Positions 25,251-34,278 of a stretch of DNA of 64,000 nucleotides are shown here, one piece after another (position 1 is the stretch's first letter; each line of letters opens with the position of its first letter). The position numbers and the translations under genes were made by a program. The notes below the pieces were generated by a model that worked only from the letters and a program-made list of their open reading frames with translations, was not told where the DNA came from and did no database searches. The DNA comes from Marinobacterium_E sp035458585. Its GTDB lineage: Bacteria; Pseudomonadota; Gammaproteobacteria; Pseudomonadales; Balneatricaceae. The stretch is from the NCBI GenBank assembly GCA_035458585.1, contig DATHZN010000087.1, positions 1 to 64,000 of the forward strand, in the 5' to 3' direction.

Positions 25251-26912
25251 ATGTTTAACCACACCCGTTACCGTCCTGCTCCGCAGATCAATATTCCCGA
25301 TCGCACCTGGCCGAGCAAACAGATCACCAAGGCACCGATCTGGGCCTCTGTTGACTTGCGTGATGGCAACCAGGCACTTCTCGAACCCATGAGCGTGCAT
25401 CAGAAGCAGCGTCTGTGGCAGTTGCTGGTTAAATTGGGCCTCAAACAGATAGAGGTGGGATTTCCTTCTGCTAGCCAGCCAGACTACGACTTTATCCGCT
25501 GGTTGATTGAGGAGAACCAGATACCGGACGACGTGACTGTTCAGGTACTTGTACAGGCACGTAAAGAGCTGATTGACCGCACGTATGAGTCTCTTAAGGG
25601 TGTGAAACGCGCGGTTGTGCATGTTTACAACTCAACCAGCACCGTCCAGCGAGAGCGCGTTTTTCGTCAGGATCGTGAGGGAATTAAAGCTATTGCAGTA
25701 CAGGGTGCTAGGTGGGTCATGGAGGGTGCGGCGCAGCACCCCGGTGTGGAGTGGATGTTCGAATACTCTCCTGAGAGCTTCACCAGCACTGAGATCGACT
25801 ACGCTGTAGAGGTGTGTAATGCAGTGATGGATGTATGGCAGCCAACTGCAGATAAACCTTGCATATTGAACCTGCCTTCAACCGTGGAGGTGGCGACACC
25901 GAATGTTTTTGCAGACCAGATAGAGTACTTCTGCCGTCATCTGAACAATCGTGAAGCGGCGATCGTATCCGTACATACTCATAACGATCGCGGCTGTGCA
26001 GTTGCTGCGGGTGAACTGGCACTGCTTGCCGGCGCTGACCGTGTAGAAGGTACGCTGCTGGGAAATGGCGAGCGCACCGGCAACATGGATATCGTCACTA
26101 TGGCGATGAACCTCTACAGTCAGGGTGTGGATCCAAAGTTGGATCTCTCTAACCCTGATGAGATCATCACCGTGTACACCGAGTGTACCCGTTTACCTGT
26201 ACATCCCCGCCATCCATGGATTGGTGAGTTGGTCTACACCGCTTTCTCGGGAAGCCATCAGGATGCGATTAAAAAGTGCCTGCACGTTCAGGGCGAAGAT
26301 GAACACTGGCAGGTGGCTTACCTGCCAATTGATCCTCAGGATATCGGACGCGACTACCAGGCGGTTATCCGCGTGAACTCTCAGTCTGGCAAAGGCGGTA
26401 TGGCCTTTGTTCTTGAACGTGATTTTGGTATTCACTTGCCGCGTTGGATGCAGACTGAGCTTGCGCCGGTGGTCCAGAAAGCGACAGAGGCAGCCGGCAC
26501 GGAGCTGAGTAGTCAGGTTATTTTTGACTTGCTGAAGCAGAGCTTTATTGTCGATCAGTCGCCCATTAGTTTGAAAGGCTACCAGATTGAGCGCGATGGA
26601 CACGAAATCGTTCATGCCAAACTGATCATTGACGGACAGGAAGTTGAGGTTAACGGTTCCGGTGAGGGTGTGGTAAGTGCCTTCCTTGATGCCTGGACGA
26701 AATACTCTGGACAGCAGGTTAACGTAATTGACTACTCTGAACACGCGGTGGGCGAGGGTACCTCTGCTGAAGCGGCTGCCTATTATTTGATCAACGTAGG
26801 GGGTGCGCGTGTGGGTGGCATGGCGCTGGATAATGATAGTCTCGGCGCTTCGTTGCGTGCACTGATCTCGGCGATCAACCGAGCCGAGTCGGAAGCGCGC
26901 GCTGCTGCGTAA
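25251..26912 (+). CDS. leuA: 2-isopropylmalate synthase
   Basis: 553 residues, the long form typical of pseudomonads and actinobacteria. First step of leucine synthesis: acetyl-CoA plus 2-ketoisovalerate. Marks: WASVDLRDGNQAL, VHTHNDRGCAVA (metal-binding HxH), GNGERTGNMD, and a C-terminal allosteric domain that normally binds leucine (GEGVVSAFLDAW). GAGGCAAAG precedes the ATG. Ends at a clear intrinsic terminator. Confidence 0.96.
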   Translation: MFNHTRYRPAPQINIPDRTWPSKQITKAPIWASVDLRDGNQALLEPMSVHQKQRLWQLLVKLGLKQIEVGFPSASQPDYDFIRWLIEENQIPDDVTVQVLVQARKELIDRTYESLKGVKRAVVHVYNSTSTVQRERVFRQDREGIKAIAVQGARWVMEGAAQHPGVEWMFEYSPESFTSTEIDYAVEVCNAVMDVWQPTADKPCILNLPSTVEVATPNVFADQIEYFCRHLNNREAAIVSVHTHNDRGCAVAAGELALLAGADRVEGTLLGNGERTGNMDIVTMAMNLYSQGVDPKLDLSNPDEIITVYTECTRLPVHPRHPWIGELVYTAFSGSHQDAIKKCLHVQGEDEHWQVAYLPIDPQDIGRDYQAVIRVNSQSGKGGMAFVLERDFGIHLPRWMQTELAPVVQKATEAAGTELSSQVIFDLLKQSFIVDQSPISLKGYQIERDGHEIVHAKLIIDGQEVEVNGSGEGVVSAFLDAWTKYSGQQVNVIDYSEHAVGEGTSAEAAAYYLINVGGARVGGMALDNDSLGASLRALISAINRAESEARAAA

Positions 26913-26942
26913 ACCAACGAGATGAATCTTAGCTAGACTTAG

Positions 26943-26971
26943 AAGCGCGACGGTTGTCGCGCTTTTTTTTT
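26943..26971 (+). terminator. Intrinsic terminator after leuA
   Basis: AAGCGCGAC-GGTT-GTCGCGC followed by nine T. The stem is a perfect 7 GC-rich pairs, extended by A-T pairs. It stops 7 bases before the GGAG of the next gene, so the sigma-factor gene either depends on read-through or has a promoter inside or before this hairpin. Confidence 0.9.
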
Positions 26972-26985
26972 GGTGGAGATTTTGA

Positions 26986-27567
26986 ATGGCCGAGGTACTT
27001 TTGGATATCGCTGAACGACTTGAAGCACTGCGTCCCCGGCTGCTCGCGTTTGCGCGGTTGCAACTGGTGGATGAATCGCTGGCAGAGGATAGAGTGCAAG
27101 ACGCCTTATTGGCGGCTTACGAGGCACGGGAGAACTTCAGTGGCGGATCAAAATTTGAAACCTGGGTATTCGCCATTCTGAAAAATAAGATTATTGATGA
27201 GATCCGGCGTCGCCAGCGCGAACTGACAACCCAGTTTGATGCTGATCAGGTAGTTGAGGTGGATGCGATGTTTGATGAGCGGGCTCACTGGGTCAGCGGC
27301 AAACAACCTGAGCACTGGGTGCAGCCAGAGAGCTCCTATTTAAATGAGCAGTTCTGGCAGGTGTTTGATGTGTGTGTGTTTCATCTACCGGAGGGAACTG
27401 CCCGAGTTTTTACGATGCGGGAACTTTTAGGCGTGGAGACCAAAGAGATCTGCGACTCATTGGGGCTTAGCCAACAGAATGTTTGGGTGATGCTCCACCG
27501 GGCGCGGCTCAAAATTCGGGGTTGCTTGGAGCGAGGTTGGTTTGGGCGAGAGGCGTTGCCAAAATGA
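26986..27567 (+). CDS. ECF-type RNA polymerase sigma factor
   Basis: 193 residues. Region 2 (about 14-85: LAEDRVQDALLAAYEARENF and FETWVFAILKNKIIDEIRRR) and region 4 (about 125-180: LPEGTARVFTMRELLGVETKEIC and LSQQNVWVMLHRARLKIRGCL) are present, region 3 is missing, as in ECF sigma factors. GGTGGAG lies 8 bases before the ATG. The next gene overlaps it by four bases (ATGA) and encodes a candidate anti-sigma factor. The target promoter set is unknown. Confidence 0.92.
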   Translation: MAEVLLDIAERLEALRPRLLAFARLQLVDESLAEDRVQDALLAAYEARENFSGGSKFETWVFAILKNKIIDEIRRRQRELTTQFDADQVVEVDAMFDERAHWVSGKQPEHWVQPESSYLNEQFWQVFDVCVFHLPEGTARVFTMRELLGVETKEICDSLGLSQQNVWVMLHRARLKIRGCLERGWFGREALPK

Positions 27568-27749
27568 TGAGCTGTTTGCGTGCAACAGAGCGGATGTCGC
27601 AGAGTTTGGACCAGAAACTTCCATTGACTGAGCGTGTTCAACTGAAGCTGCACCTGCTGATGTGTAAGCGATGCGAGCGGTGTCAGCAGCAGATGGAGCT
27701 GCTGCATCGAGTCTGTCGAAAACGGTCCGACCAGAGCGCTGATAACTGA
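27564..27749 (+). CDS. Small zinc-type (zf-HC2) anti-sigma factor candidate
   Basis: 61 residues. Contains His30-x3-Cys34-x2-Cys37 (HLLMCKRC), the zinc signature of ZAS anti-sigma factors that hold ECF sigma factors inactive and often respond to redox changes. No membrane helix, so it would be soluble. The ATG overlaps the sigma-factor stop (ATGA), a typical coupling. A longer frame beginning at 27483 lies inside the sigma gene and is rejected. Confidence 0.8.
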   Translation: MMSCLRATERMSQSLDQKLPLTERVQLKLHLLMCKRCERCQQQMELLHRVCRKRSDQSADN

Positions 27750-27769
27750 TCCATTCCTCTCAAAGCAGT

Positions 27770-27827
27770 TTGTATCGGCGCTGGTTGAAGGTACAATTTG
27801 CACACTTTTTAATCGCGCTTCGGCGCG
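27770..27827 (+). promoter_or_regulatory. Promoter region and stable hairpin ahead of gcvP
   Basis: Two candidate promoters overlap: TTGTAT (27770-27775), 16 bases, TACAAT (27792-27797); or TTGAAG (27785-27790), 17 bases, TTTAAT (27808-27813). Next comes CGCGC-TTCG-GCGCG (27814-27827), a hairpin with the very stable C(UUCG)G tetraloop, which with the first promoter would lie near the 5' end of the mRNA. No glycine riboswitch pattern was seen. Confidence 0.45.
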
Positions 27828-27859
27828 CCCATTTGCCCAAAGCTGAGTAGGTTTATTTG

Positions 27860-30724
27860 ATGTCTAATACCCCCTTATCCCAGTTGCAGGATGCAGATCA
27901 GTTTATTCATCGTCATCTTGGCGCTGATGCCAGCGACCAGCAAAAGATGCTGCAGACTCTGGGGCTGGAGTCGATGGAAGCCCTAATTTCAGAGACTGTA
28001 CCGGCGAATATTCGTTCAACAACAGAGCTCGCGGTGGATGGTCCAGTGGCGGAGTATGCTGCTCTAGCGGAGTTGCGTGCACTCTCACTGCAGAACAAGC
28101 TCAATCTGAACTTCATCGGAATGGGTTACTACGGTACCGAAGTACCGCAGGTAATCGCGCGCAATGTGCTGGAGAACCCTGCCTGGTACACGGCCTACAC
28201 ACCCTACCAGCCTGAGATCTCTCAGGGGCGACTGGAGGCACTGTTAAACTATCAGCAGATGGTCATGGATTTGACTGGTATGGATTTGGCGAATGCTTCG
28301 CTACTGGATGAAGCGACGGCTGCAGCTGAAGCAATGACGCTTCTGAAACGCTCGAATCGTAAAAAGTCCGATCTATTTTTCGTCGACGATCAAATTCATC
28401 CTCAGACACTGGATGTGGTGCGCACGCGGGCTGAATATTTCAATATTGAGGTAGCCGTAGCACCGGTCAGTGCCTTGGGTGATTACGACTGCTTTGGTGC
28501 CTTGCTGCAGTACCCGGGTACTGAGGGCGGCATCGGGGATCTGTCGGGGTCTATTGCCAAAGCGAAGGAGCAGGGCTCCATGGTTGCGGTCGCCTCTGAT
28601 CTACTGGCCCTGGTGATGCTAGAGTCACCGGGTAGCTTGGGTGCCGATGTGGTCCTGGGTTCGGCTCAGCGCTTTGGTGTGCCGATGGGTTTCGGTGGGC
28701 CGCACGCCGCCTTTTTTGCGACAACTGAGAAACTGAAACGCTCGGTGCCCGGACGCATTATCGGTGTCTCTGTTGATGCTAAAGGCAAACGCGCCTACCG
28801 TATGGCGATGCAGACCCGTGAACAACATATACGTCGGGAGAAAGCGACATCCAACATCTGTACCGCGCAAGCTCTATTGGCCAATATGGCGGGGTTCTAT
28901 GCGGTTTACCACGGTCCAACAGGACTCAAACGCATTGCCGAACGCGTTAATCGACTGACTGCAATTGTATCGCTGGCGCTGCGTGATGCAGGTATCAGCA
29001 CGAATGAGACCTTCTTCGATACCCTCAGTTTCGATACTCAAACGGACACCTACGAGCGCCTTCTGCGGGCCGGCATCAACCTGCGCCCAATAAGTGAAAC
29101 GCGGCTTGGTCTGAGCATCGACGAGACACACAGCGCTGGGCAGATAGCTGAGTTGATTAGGCTGTTGACGGGCGCCGCACCTGACATGGACGCGCTTGAT
29201 GCGCGCGTCTGTGCTGGCGAGATAAACGGAATTCCAGCCAATTTGCGACGCCAGGATGCGGTTCTGTCGCATCCAGTGTTCAACTCTTACCAGGCTGAAC
29301 ATGAGATGTTGCGCTACATTCGTCGTCTGGAAACACGCGACTACTCATTGGTGCACGGCATGATTCCGCTGGGCTCTTGTACCATGAAGCTCAACGCCAG
29401 TGCCGAGATGGCACCCTTGAGTTGGCCAGAGTTGGCTAACTTGCACCCGTTCGTACCGGCAGATCAGTCGCAGGGTTATCGCAATATGATCGCCCAGATG
29501 CAAGATTGGCTGGTTGAGATCACCGGCTATGATGCTATTTCAATGCAGCCTAACTCGGGAGCATCGGGCGAGTACGCTGGCCTGCTTGCGATTCGTAAGT
29601 ATCAGGCATCGATTGGACAGGGTCACCGCAACATCTGTCTTATCCCGTCCTCTGCTCACGGTACCAACCCGGCGACAGCTGCGATGATGGATATGAAGGT
29701 GGTTGTAGTCGCCTGTGATGATCAGGGCAACGTTGATGTCGCCGACCTCAAAGCGAAGGTAGATCAGCACGCAGAGAATCTGTCGGCACTGATGATTACC
29801 TATCCATCCACCCATGGTGTGTTCGAGGAGTCTGTTGTAGAGGTGTGTGAACTGATTCACCAGAACGGTGGTCAGGTATACATGGACGGCGCCAATCTCA
29901 ATGCGCAGGTTGGCCTGTGTAAACCGGGCGCGATGGGGGCGGACGTATCTCACCTGAATTTGCATAAAACCTTTGCAATCCCGCACGGCGGCGGTGGTCC
30001 CGGCATGGGACCTATAGGTGTCAAAGCGCATCTGCAGCCCTTTCTGGCGAGCCACAAGGTCTCACCTGTTCCAGGGCATAACCCGGATAATGGTGCCGTT
30101 GCAGCAGCACCCTTCGGTTCAGCACTGATTCTACCGATCACCTGGATGTACATCCGAATGCTGGGTGACCGCGGTCTGCGTGAGTCCACGGAATTGGCGA
30201 TTCTTAACGCTAACTACATTGCTCAGGCGCTGGAGGGGCACTATCCCGTTCTTTATCGCGGCGCCAACGGCCGAGTCGCGCATGAGTGCATCATTGATAT
30301 TCGTCCACTCAAAGAGCAGAGCGAGATAACAGAAGAGGACATTGCCAAGCGCCTGATGGACTACGGCTTTCATGCACCGACAATGTCCTTCCCGGTACCG
30401 GGCACGTTGATGATTGAACCGACGGAATCCGAGTCTGTGGTTGAGCTTGATCGCTTTATTCAGGCGATGATCTCAATTCGCGCTGAGATTGAGGAGGTGA
30501 TTAGCGGTACCGTTGCCGCTCAGGACTCGGCCCTGCGCCATGCGCCTCACACCTTAGCCGATGTCGATGGTGTCTGGGATCGCGCTTACAGTTTGGAAAA
30601 AGGACTCTTCCCTATGGCTGGGCAGCGCGACAACAAGTACTGGCCAACCGCTAACCGTATCGACAACGTCTACGGGGATCGTCACTTCGTCTGCAGCTGC
30701 CCGCCAATCGAAGAGTACGCATAG
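27860..30724 (+). CDS. gcvP: Glycine dehydrogenase (decarboxylating), P protein
   Basis: 954 residues, the single-chain gammaproteobacterial form with two aminotransferase-like halves. Decarboxylates glycine and loads methylamine on the H protein. The PLP-binding lysine lies in LNLHKTFAIPHGGGGPG in the second half; RREKATSNICTAQALLAN and LGSCTMKLNA are further marks. Start chosen at the ATG 27860; a TTG three bases earlier adds one residue. gcvT and gcvH are not in the window, so P is encoded apart from them. Confidence 0.97.
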   Translation: MSNTPLSQLQDADQFIHRHLGADASDQQKMLQTLGLESMEALISETVPANIRSTTELAVDGPVAEYAALAELRALSLQNKLNLNFIGMGYYGTEVPQVIARNVLENPAWYTAYTPYQPEISQGRLEALLNYQQMVMDLTGMDLANASLLDEATAAAEAMTLLKRSNRKKSDLFFVDDQIHPQTLDVVRTRAEYFNIEVAVAPVSALGDYDCFGALLQYPGTEGGIGDLSGSIAKAKEQGSMVAVASDLLALVMLESPGSLGADVVLGSAQRFGVPMGFGGPHAAFFATTEKLKRSVPGRIIGVSVDAKGKRAYRMAMQTREQHIRREKATSNICTAQALLANMAGFYAVYHGPTGLKRIAERVNRLTAIVSLALRDAGISTNETFFDTLSFDTQTDTYERLLRAGINLRPISETRLGLSIDETHSAGQIAELIRLLTGAAPDMDALDARVCAGEINGIPANLRRQDAVLSHPVFNSYQAEHEMLRYIRRLETRDYSLVHGMIPLGSCTMKLNASAEMAPLSWPELANLHPFVPADQSQGYRNMIAQMQDWLVEITGYDAISMQPNSGASGEYAGLLAIRKYQASIGQGHRNICLIPSSAHGTNPATAAMMDMKVVVVACDDQGNVDVADLKAKVDQHAENLSALMITYPSTHGVFEESVVEVCELIHQNGGQVYMDGANLNAQVGLCKPGAMGADVSHLNLHKTFAIPHGGGGPGMGPIGVKAHLQPFLASHKVSPVPGHNPDNGAVAAAPFGSALILPITWMYIRMLGDRGLRESTELAILNANYIAQALEGHYPVLYRGANGRVAHECIIDIRPLKEQSEITEEDIAKRLMDYGFHAPTMSFPVPGTLMIEPTESESVVELDRFIQAMISIRAEIEEVISGTVAAQDSALRHAPHTLADVDGVWDRAYSLEKGLFPMAGQRDNKYWPTANRIDNVYGDRHFVCSCPPIEEYA

Positions 30725-30751
30725 ACGAGTGAGGCACTGACTGTAAGTGCA

Positions 30752-30775
30752 CGCGCGTGGCCTAAGCTACGCGCG
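30752..30775. terminator. Hairpin between convergent gcvP and deaminase genes
   Basis: CGCGCGT, 10-base loop, ACGCGCG. It spans the stop codon of the deaminase gene on the reverse strand and follows gcvP by 27 bases. No T-run, so it is at best a weak or factor-assisted end for either transcript. Confidence 0.35.
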
Positions 30776-31783
30776 GATCTCTTGCAGCGGGAGGCGTGCA
30801 AGGAGTTGCGCCTTTCGCTGCGGGTCTAGAAAGGCTGCCGAGATGGAGTTACGTGCCAGTAAGGCGGCTTGTTTTCGGCTCATCCCCAGAGCTTGATCGA
30901 CCGCCATAAAGTTGTCCACCAGGTATCCACCGAAGTAAGCTGGATCATCCGAGTTGATTGAGACATTCATCCCCTGATCTAGCATCTGCAGAATGGGGTG
31001 CTTGCTCATGTTCGTATAGACTTTTAGGCGCACATTCGAGTTGGGGCAAACCGTTAAAGGGATCTGCTGATCGATGAGGTGCTCAACCAACTTGTCATCA
31101 CGTAATGAACGCACACCGTGGTCGATACGTTGCACCCGCAGGGTCTGTAAGGCCTCCCAGACATAACTTGGGGGGCCCTCCTCACCGGCGTGAGCAACCA
31201 GCTTTAAGCCATCCGCCCGGGCTGCCTCATAGATAGAGGCAAATTTACGCGGCGGGTTGTTGAGCTCCGAACTATCTAGCCCAATACCGATGAATTCACC
31301 AATCATCGGACGTGCCAGTTCATATAGCTGCATTCCCTCTTCAGGCGGCAGGTGGCGCAGAATACAAAGGATCAGTCCTGAGCTAATACCCCAGCGAGAG
31401 CCCGCATCACGAAGCGCAGAACCTATTCCCTCAAGCTGCACCTCGAGCCCGATTCCACGTGCCAAATGGGTTTGTGGGTCGAAAAAAGGCTCCACATGGT
31501 CTATTCCGTCGTTCATGCAGTGCTGCAGGTAGGCTGTGGTTAGATCGTAGAAATCCTGAGCAGTTTGAAGAACACTCGCTCCCTCATAGTAGATGTCTAG
31601 AAATGATTGAAGATCTTTGAACTGATAAGCTTTTTCTACGTCACTCACACTTCTGAAAGGCAACTCTATTTTGTTGCGTTCAGCGAGTTGGAACATCAGC
31701 TCGGGTTCGAGTGATCCCTCCAGATGCATGTGTAGTTCGGCTTTTGGGAGTGACTGTATATACTCGCGCGTAACTCGCGTCAT
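30767..31783 (-). CDS. Adenosine/adenine deaminase family enzyme, probably adenine deaminase
   Basis: 338 residues, amidohydrolase fold. Metal ligands HMHLEG (His18, His20), HAGEEG and NSDDPAYFGGY. The wording SLPKAELHMHLEGSLEPEL, GLDSSELNNPPRKF and AGEEGPPSYVWEAL follows the subgroup shown to deaminate adenine to hypoxanthine, not the adenosine deaminase subgroup. Expected role: purine salvage in the cytoplasm. AGGAGG lies 5 bases before the ATG. Monocistronic. Confidence 0.85.
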   Translation of the reverse strand: MTRVTREYIQSLPKAELHMHLEGSLEPELMFQLAERNKIELPFRSVSDVEKAYQFKDLQSFLDIYYEGASVLQTAQDFYDLTTAYLQHCMNDGIDHVEPFFDPQTHLARGIGLEVQLEGIGSALRDAGSRWGISSGLILCILRHLPPEEGMQLYELARPMIGEFIGIGLDSSELNNPPRKFASIYEAARADGLKLVAHAGEEGPPSYVWEALQTLRVQRIDHGVRSLRDDKLVEHLIDQQIPLTVCPNSNVRLKVYTNMSKHPILQMLDQGMNVSINSDDPAYFGGYLVDNFMAVDQALGMSRKQAALLARNSISAAFLDPQRKAQLLARLPLQEIRA

Positions 31784-31854
31784 AGGCGCCTCCTATGGCT
31801 CATACATGAAGTATAGAAGGCGAGGGTGAGATCTGCTTTGGTCACCCCTATCAG

Positions 31855-31892
31855 GAAAGCGCTCCCACAGATTCTATGTTGAGTGGGAGCGC
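31855..31892 (-). terminator. Probable intrinsic terminator of the trp operon
   Basis: Read leftward: GCGCTCCCAC, 14-base loop, GTGGGAGCGC, then TTTCCTG. Perfect 10-bp stem 37 bases after the trpG stop; the T-run is short. Confidence 0.65.
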
Positions 31893-31928
31893 AGATGCAC
31901 CGCTCGGACGCAAGCAGATGAATGAGAC

Positions 31929-32609
31929 TCAAGCCTGCATGAGGAAGTTGAGTATCAGTTCGCGTCCGCCCTCCGTGGCAAAGGATTCTGGGTGAAACTG
32001 AATCCCCTGGATAGGGAACTCCTTGTGACGAATACCCATGATCTCGAAATCACCGCCCTGACGAATACGTTCGAGGTTTGCCAAGTCTGCCTGCGACAGC
32101 GATCCCACGGCTGAGGTGACCTCCAGGCAATCGGGTATCGATTCTGATTCTGCAATCAGCGAATGGTAGCGCATCACTTCGAGCTGATCAGGAATGTTGT
32201 GGAACACGCCCTCGCCATTATGTGTGATAGGGCTGATCTTCCCGTGCATGGGGAGCGGTGCTTTGACCACGTTGCCGCCAAATACATGACAGATTCCCTG
32301 CATGCCCAGACAGACACCGAGAAGTGGCGTGTGCTGACCAAGAGTACGAATGACTTGAGCACAGACGCCGAAGTAGGCGGGGTCATCAGGTGATCCGGGC
32401 CCTGGTGAGATAATAATGCGGTTGGCATTCAGCGCTTTGATCTGCTCGATGTCCAGCTCGTCGTTACGCTTTACACTGATCTCAAAGCTCTCCAGCTCAC
32501 CGGATTGCACCTGCGCCTCCAACACCTCCCCGATAAACTGATAGAGGTTGTAGGTGAAGGAGTCGTAGTTGTCGATAATTAGAACTTTCATCGCGCTCAC
32601 TTCGCTCAT
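31929..32609 (-). CDS. trpG: Anthranilate synthase component II (glutamine amidotransferase)
   Basis: 226 residues. Class I glutamine amidotransferase supplying ammonia to TrpE (and perhaps PabB). Marks: IDNYDSFTYNLYQ, SPGPGSPDDP, the nucleophile in GVCLGMQGICHVFGG, and HPESFATEGG with catalytic His and Glu. GGAGG lies 7 bases before the ATG at 32609, which overlaps the end of trpE by four bases. Last gene of trpR-trpE-trpG. Confidence 0.93.
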   Translation of the reverse strand: MSEVSAMKVLIIDNYDSFTYNLYQFIGEVLEAQVQSGELESFEISVKRNDELDIEQIKALNANRIIISPGPGSPDDPAYFGVCAQVIRTLGQHTPLLGVCLGMQGICHVFGGNVVKAPLPMHGKISPITHNGEGVFHNIPDQLEVMRYHSLIAESESIPDCLEVTSAVGSLSQADLANLERIRQGGDFEIMGIRHKEFPIQGIQFHPESFATEGGRELILNFLMQA

Positions 32610-33997
32610 GCCGGCTCCTCCACGATGAACTGATCTAACACCTTTTTAGTGCCGGCAAATTTGCGGCGAATCTCCTCATACTCATCTTCAGGATTGGAGT
32701 CGTAGACGTTACCGCCGCAGGTCTGCACGTAGGCCCGTTCGCCATTGGCAAAGACCGTACGAATAGGAATGGCGAAGGTGCAGTCGCCATTGAAGGAGAA
32801 GTGCCCTACAGCTCCGCCATAGGGTCCGCGACCATCTGCTTCGAGGGCATCAATGATTTTCATGGCCTCAATCTTAGGCGCGCCGGTTAGGGTACCAGCC
32901 GGGAAGTTGCTTGCCAGAGCCGAAAACATATCGTGATCTTCGTGAATAATCCCCACGATCTCAGAGGAGATGTGTTGTACGTGGCTGAATCGCTTTATAT
33001 CCATCAAACTGCGTACCTTCACTGTACCAAAGCGGGCGACCCGGCCGATGTCATTTCGATGAAGATCAACAATCATATTGTGTTCGGCGATCTCCTTGGG
33101 ATCGTTCAGCAGTTTACGGGCAAGCTGCTGATCCTCAATAGCATCGGCGCCACGCTTAGTGGTGCCCGCCAGCGGGAAGGTCTCCATCTCGCCCTGACGC
33201 AGACGGAAAAGGAGTTCAGGGCTGGCTCCAATCAGTTTCTGCTCACCAAACTTTACGTAGTACATCTGCGGTGAAGGATTAACCTCACGCAGCTGTTCGT
33301 AGATGTTGATGCTGTCACCCTCCAAGCGAAAGCGCTTTTTGAACCCAACTTCGGTCTGGAAAATCTTACCTTCAACAATATCTTGCTTCACCTTCATGAC
33401 GGCTGCGGCATGATCAGCCTTGGTCATGGTGTCGCCTAAGTTGAAAATCTTCAGTTCCCCGTTAGCGGGGCAGGGGCTGTTCATAATTGACTCAATCAAC
33501 TCAAGACGGCTGTCTGAGTAATAGAAGTAGAACACCTCACCCGTCATTTTATCGAGAGTCAGACCATCCTTGTAAACGCCGAAACGGAAAATATCGAACA
33601 TATCTGAACGCTGCAACCTGAGGCTAGGTTCAAAATAGTTCATGCAGTCATAACCGATATACCCGGTCAGACCTCCGGCGTAGCGACGGGAGATAATATC
33701 CTGTGGCACGATTTCACGTAGCAGGTAGTAGGGGTTCTCGGCAGCGTATGTCTCGCTTTTGCCGTTACGATCCTCAATATGCAGTGCACCCTCACTGGCC
33801 CAGATCTGCTGCTCAGGATCAAAGCCAATTATTGAGTATCGTGAGATATAGCTCTCTTCACCCAGTGATTCCAGCATAAAACAGGTATCGAAGCGCTTCT
33901 CAATCTTTTTAAAGAGTTCGAAAAAATCAATATCTGCGGCCAGTGCTACGTATTTGGGCTTACGTGGAAGCTCAATTTTGGCAGGGCGTTTAATCAT
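32606..33997 (-). CDS. trpE: Anthranilate synthase component I
   Basis: 463 residues of the chorismate-binding family: CFMLESLGEES (tryptophan feedback region near the N-terminus), DLHRNDIGRV, FPAGTLTGAPKIEAM and CGGNVYDSNPEDEYEE. Converts chorismate to anthranilate with ammonia from TrpG. PabB is excluded by context: trpR overlaps it by eight bases upstream and trpG by four downstream. The operon appears tryptophan-regulated through the operator ahead of trpR. Confidence 0.94.
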   Translation of the reverse strand: MIKRPAKIELPRKPKYVALAADIDFFELFKKIEKRFDTCFMLESLGEESYISRYSIIGFDPEQQIWASEGALHIEDRNGKSETYAAENPYYLLREIVPQDIISRRYAGGLTGYIGYDCMNYFEPSLRLQRSDMFDIFRFGVYKDGLTLDKMTGEVFYFYYSDSRLELIESIMNSPCPANGELKIFNLGDTMTKADHAAAVMKVKQDIVEGKIFQTEVGFKKRFRLEGDSINIYEQLREVNPSPQMYYVKFGEQKLIGASPELLFRLRQGEMETFPLAGTTKRGADAIEDQQLARKLLNDPKEIAEHNMIVDLHRNDIGRVARFGTVKVRSLMDIKRFSHVQHISSEIVGIIHEDHDMFSALASNFPAGTLTGAPKIEAMKIIDALEADGRGPYGGAVGHFSFNGDCTFAIPIRTVFANGERAYVQTCGGNVYDSNPEDEYEEIRRKFAGTKKVLDQFIVEEPA

Positions 33998-34241
33998 TTG
34001 TCTCTTCCGCTTGGAGCGCGCGCGAGCCGCGCGTGACTGTGGCTATACCAACACCCAGTTTCTTTGCGATCTCACGCTGTGGTACACCAGCCTCAAGCAT
34101 GCGAAAAATTTGCAAACGCTTACACACCTCCGCAAGCTCTGTCGGTGTCAGTAGCCCGTGGAGTGCCTTAGCAAATTCATCGCGAGAATCGAGACCAAGA
34201 AGGTGGTCTAGAAGATCGTCAAAATAGTCAGGTGTATTCAT
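33990..34241 (-). CDS. trpR: Trp operon repressor
   Basis: 83 residues. Helical TrpR fold with LTPTELAEVCKRLQIFRML and the DNA-reading part VPQREIAKKLGVGIATVTRG, matching the TrpR motif closely. Shorter at the C-terminus than E. coli TrpR (108). The only in-frame ATG, at 34241, directly adjoins the Trp operator; a stop codon lies four bases upstream of it and no ribosome-binding site exists, so the message may be leaderless. First gene of an operon with trpE and trpG, which TrpR should repress together with itself when bound to tryptophan. Confidence 0.9.
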   Translation of the reverse strand: MNTPDYFDDLLDHLLGLDSRDEFAKALHGLLTPTELAEVCKRLQIFRMLEAGVPQREIAKKLGVGIATVTRGSRALQAEETND

Positions 34242-34278
34242 GTACTAGTACACTAGCATGATGCATTTTAGGGGTCAA
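34242..34278 (-). promoter_or_regulatory. trpR-trpE-trpG promoter with overlapping Trp operator
   Basis: Operator core at 34245-34256: CTAGTACACTAG, the same CTAG-N4-CTAG half-site spacing as the E. coli trp operator (CTAGTTAACTAG), within GTACTAGTACACTAGCAT (34242-34259). Read leftward, TTGACC (34273-34278), 17 bases, TAGTGT (34250-34255) form a sigma-70 type promoter whose -10 lies inside the operator. The predicted start point falls within about 2 bases of the trpR ATG. Confidence 0.8.

Noticed and set aside
26193..26744. 183-residue reverse frame inside leuA
   Set aside because: Antisense shadow of a certain enzyme gene.
27750..27859. Glycine riboswitch ahead of gcvP
   Set aside because: The gap is only 110 bases and shows a simple hairpin, without the paired aptamer pattern.
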